From Chitinophagales bacterium (GTDB lineage Bacteria; Bacteroidota; Bacteroidia; Chitinophagales; Chitinophagaceae): a stretch of DNA of 6,092 nt. Location of the stretch: positions 1 through 6,092 of the forward strand of contig JAATGW010000366.1 in the NCBI GenBank assembly GCA_015654495.1. Reading direction: 5' to 3'. Position numbers and translations under genes: made by a program. Shown here piece by piece: positions 5,239 through 6,092 of the stretch (within the stretch, counting starts at the first letter, position 1; every line of letters starts with the position of its first letter). The notes below the pieces were generated by a model. The model was given only the letters and a program-made list of their open reading frames with translations. It did not search any database and was not told the DNA's origin.

Positions 5239-5273
5239 GTTAAACGTTCAACGTTGAACGTTTAACGTTGAAC
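5239..5273. repeat. 7-bp tandem array, GTTNAAC type, with perfect 28-bp palindrome
   Basis: Five heptads read GTTAAAC, GTTCAAC, GTTGAAC, GTTTAAC and GTTGAAC; only the central base varies. The first four form a perfect 28-base palindrome with no loop (5239-5252 against 5253-5266). The array overlaps the last codons and stop of the amidohydrolase gene. It could act as a cruciform or as a weak transcription stop between convergent genes, but it has no T-tract. Confidence 0.92.
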
Positions 5274-6092
5274 CTCCTTTGATAACGAGCTGAATTTTCC
5301 TGACGAGACTGATATTGGTTTCGGGATTTCCTTCAACAGCAATGATATCTGCAGGCATGCCCGCTTTTATCCTTCCGGCGGATGCTGAAATTTTAAACAT
5401 ATCCGCATTAACGGAAGTGGCGGACCGCAGTACGTCAATCGGCTTCATGCCATATTCAACCATCAGTTCCATTTCCCAGGCATTATTGCCATGTGCATAA
5501 ACACCAACATCCCCGCCCATACATATCTTAACTCCCGCTTCAAGCGCCAGACGAAAGCTTTCCTTTTTTTCCGCAACTGAGGGTGGCACAGGGTCGCGGC
5601 CTTTTATCCAACCGCGGTATTGCGCGTAGGCTTCACCGGCAGCGAGTGTAGCACAATAGCCAACGCCTTTAGAATTCATCAATGCGAAAACTTCTTTTGT
5701 ACCAAGGTCGCCATGTTCGATTGTGCGCACACCCGCATTGATAGCGCGCCGCATTCCCTCAGCTGTTGCTGCATGTGCGGCCACATACCGGCCCGAGGAT
5801 TCCACTGCGTTTACAAGGGCTGTCAATTCGGCTTCAGTGAATGTGGGCATTTCCGTTTTTGAATTACCCCATGCATTATCAGCATATACCTTGATTATAT
5901 CGGCACCTTTTCCAATCTGTGTTCTCGCTTCCTGTACGATACCCTGCAGTCCATCAGCCTCCGCTGCGCCTTTTGGTAAAAAAATATCAGCACTTTCTGA
6001 AACAGGTGCATAGCTGCCGGTTGCAACAATTGCCCGGGTTGAAGTAATAATATCCGGACCTATGATCAACCCTTTTTCCAGCGCCGCTTTCA
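5248..6092 (-). CDS. Metal-dependent amidohydrolase (imidazolonepropionase/prolidase-like), 5'-partial
   Basis: The frame is open to the right edge (upstream codons read KAALEKGLIIGPDI), so the N-terminus, with the HxH metal-binding motif expected in this superfamily, is outside the window. The visible 280 residues carry the rest of the TIM-barrel site. Counting from the codon at 6069, these are a likely carbamylated lysine at 60 (GADIIKVY), histidines at 99 (YVAAHA) and 119 (TIEHG), and an aspartate at 187 (CMGGDVGV). The ending SAGRIKAGMPADIIAVEGNP is the typical C-terminal return to the small beta domain. Relatives hydrolyse C-N bonds in cyclic amides or Xaa-Pro/Xaa-Arg dipeptides; the substrate here cannot be told. 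The fragment is too short to judge a signal peptide. The last residues after IKGG (STLNVQR) and the TGA stop are encoded by the GTTNAAC repeat array, so the natural 3' end seems to have been replaced or extended by the repeat. Confidence 0.92.
   Translation of the reverse strand, partial: KAALEKGLIIGPDIITSTRAIVATGSYAPVSESADIFLPKGAAEADGLQGIVQEARTQIGKGADIIKVYADNAWGNSKTEMPTFTEAELTALVNAVESSGRYVAAHAATAEGMRRAINAGVRTIEHGDLGTKEVFALMNSKGVGYCATLAAGEAYAQYRGWIKGRDPVPPSVAEKKESFRLALEAGVKICMGGDVGVYAHGNNAWEMELMVEYGMKPIDVLRSATSVNADMFKISASAGRIKAGMPADIIAVEGNPETNISLVRKIQLVIKGGSTLNVQR

Noticed and set aside
2986..5273. A transposon with the repeat blocks as terminal inverted repeats
   Set aside because: No transposase gene, target-site duplication or sharp matching ends are visible between or beside the blocks. 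The enclosed genes look like ordinary chromosomal genes, and the block copies differ in unit number.

Overview
The window looks like a chromosomal stretch from a member of the Bacteroidota, probably a Chitinophagaceae-type organism. The reasons are the prephenate dehydratase with a GYEGSFH-type N-terminus, what looks like the matching aminotransferase reading directly downstream of it, a DEAD-box helicase with a DbpA-type tail, a short sigma factor paired with a membrane-anchored trypsin-like protein, near absence of Shine-Dalgarno sites, and TAnnTTTG-like promoter words. The genus assignment is inference.

Region 1-2848 is read leftward. A DEAD-box RNA helicase (2848-1181) is followed by a leader region (about 1157-1006) and then pheA (1005-76). 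The start of a class I aminotransferase frame runs off the left edge (from about 70 to 1). The leader is the most striking part of the window. It holds a 24-residue reading frame with a Phe/Tyr run (FYFYFYF), then mutually exclusive hairpins, then an intrinsic terminator whose T-tract ends two bases before the first possible pheA start. This is the full architecture of ribosome-mediated transcription attenuation for a Phe/Tyr biosynthesis operon.

Region 2849-3164 has no gene. It is packed with short arrays of 7-bp tandem repeats of several different consensus sequences, followed by the terminator of the next gene. Region 3165-5179 is a divergent unit. A small lipoprotein gene reads left, and an ECF-type sigma factor gene (GTG start) reads right. 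The sigma gene overlaps by one base (TGATG) a gene for a single-pass membrane protein with a short helical cytoplasmic part, a coiled coil and an exported HtrA-like serine protease domain. The pair looks like an envelope-signal module in which the regulator and the protease may be one polypeptide.

Region 5173-5273 is a second block of 7-bp repeats between two convergent genes. It contains the same three repeat families as the block at 2986-3100, in the same order but on the opposite strand, and it supplies the stop codons of both neighbouring genes. The right edge (5248-6092) is the C-terminal part of a leftward metal-dependent amidohydrolase whose N-terminus lies outside the window.
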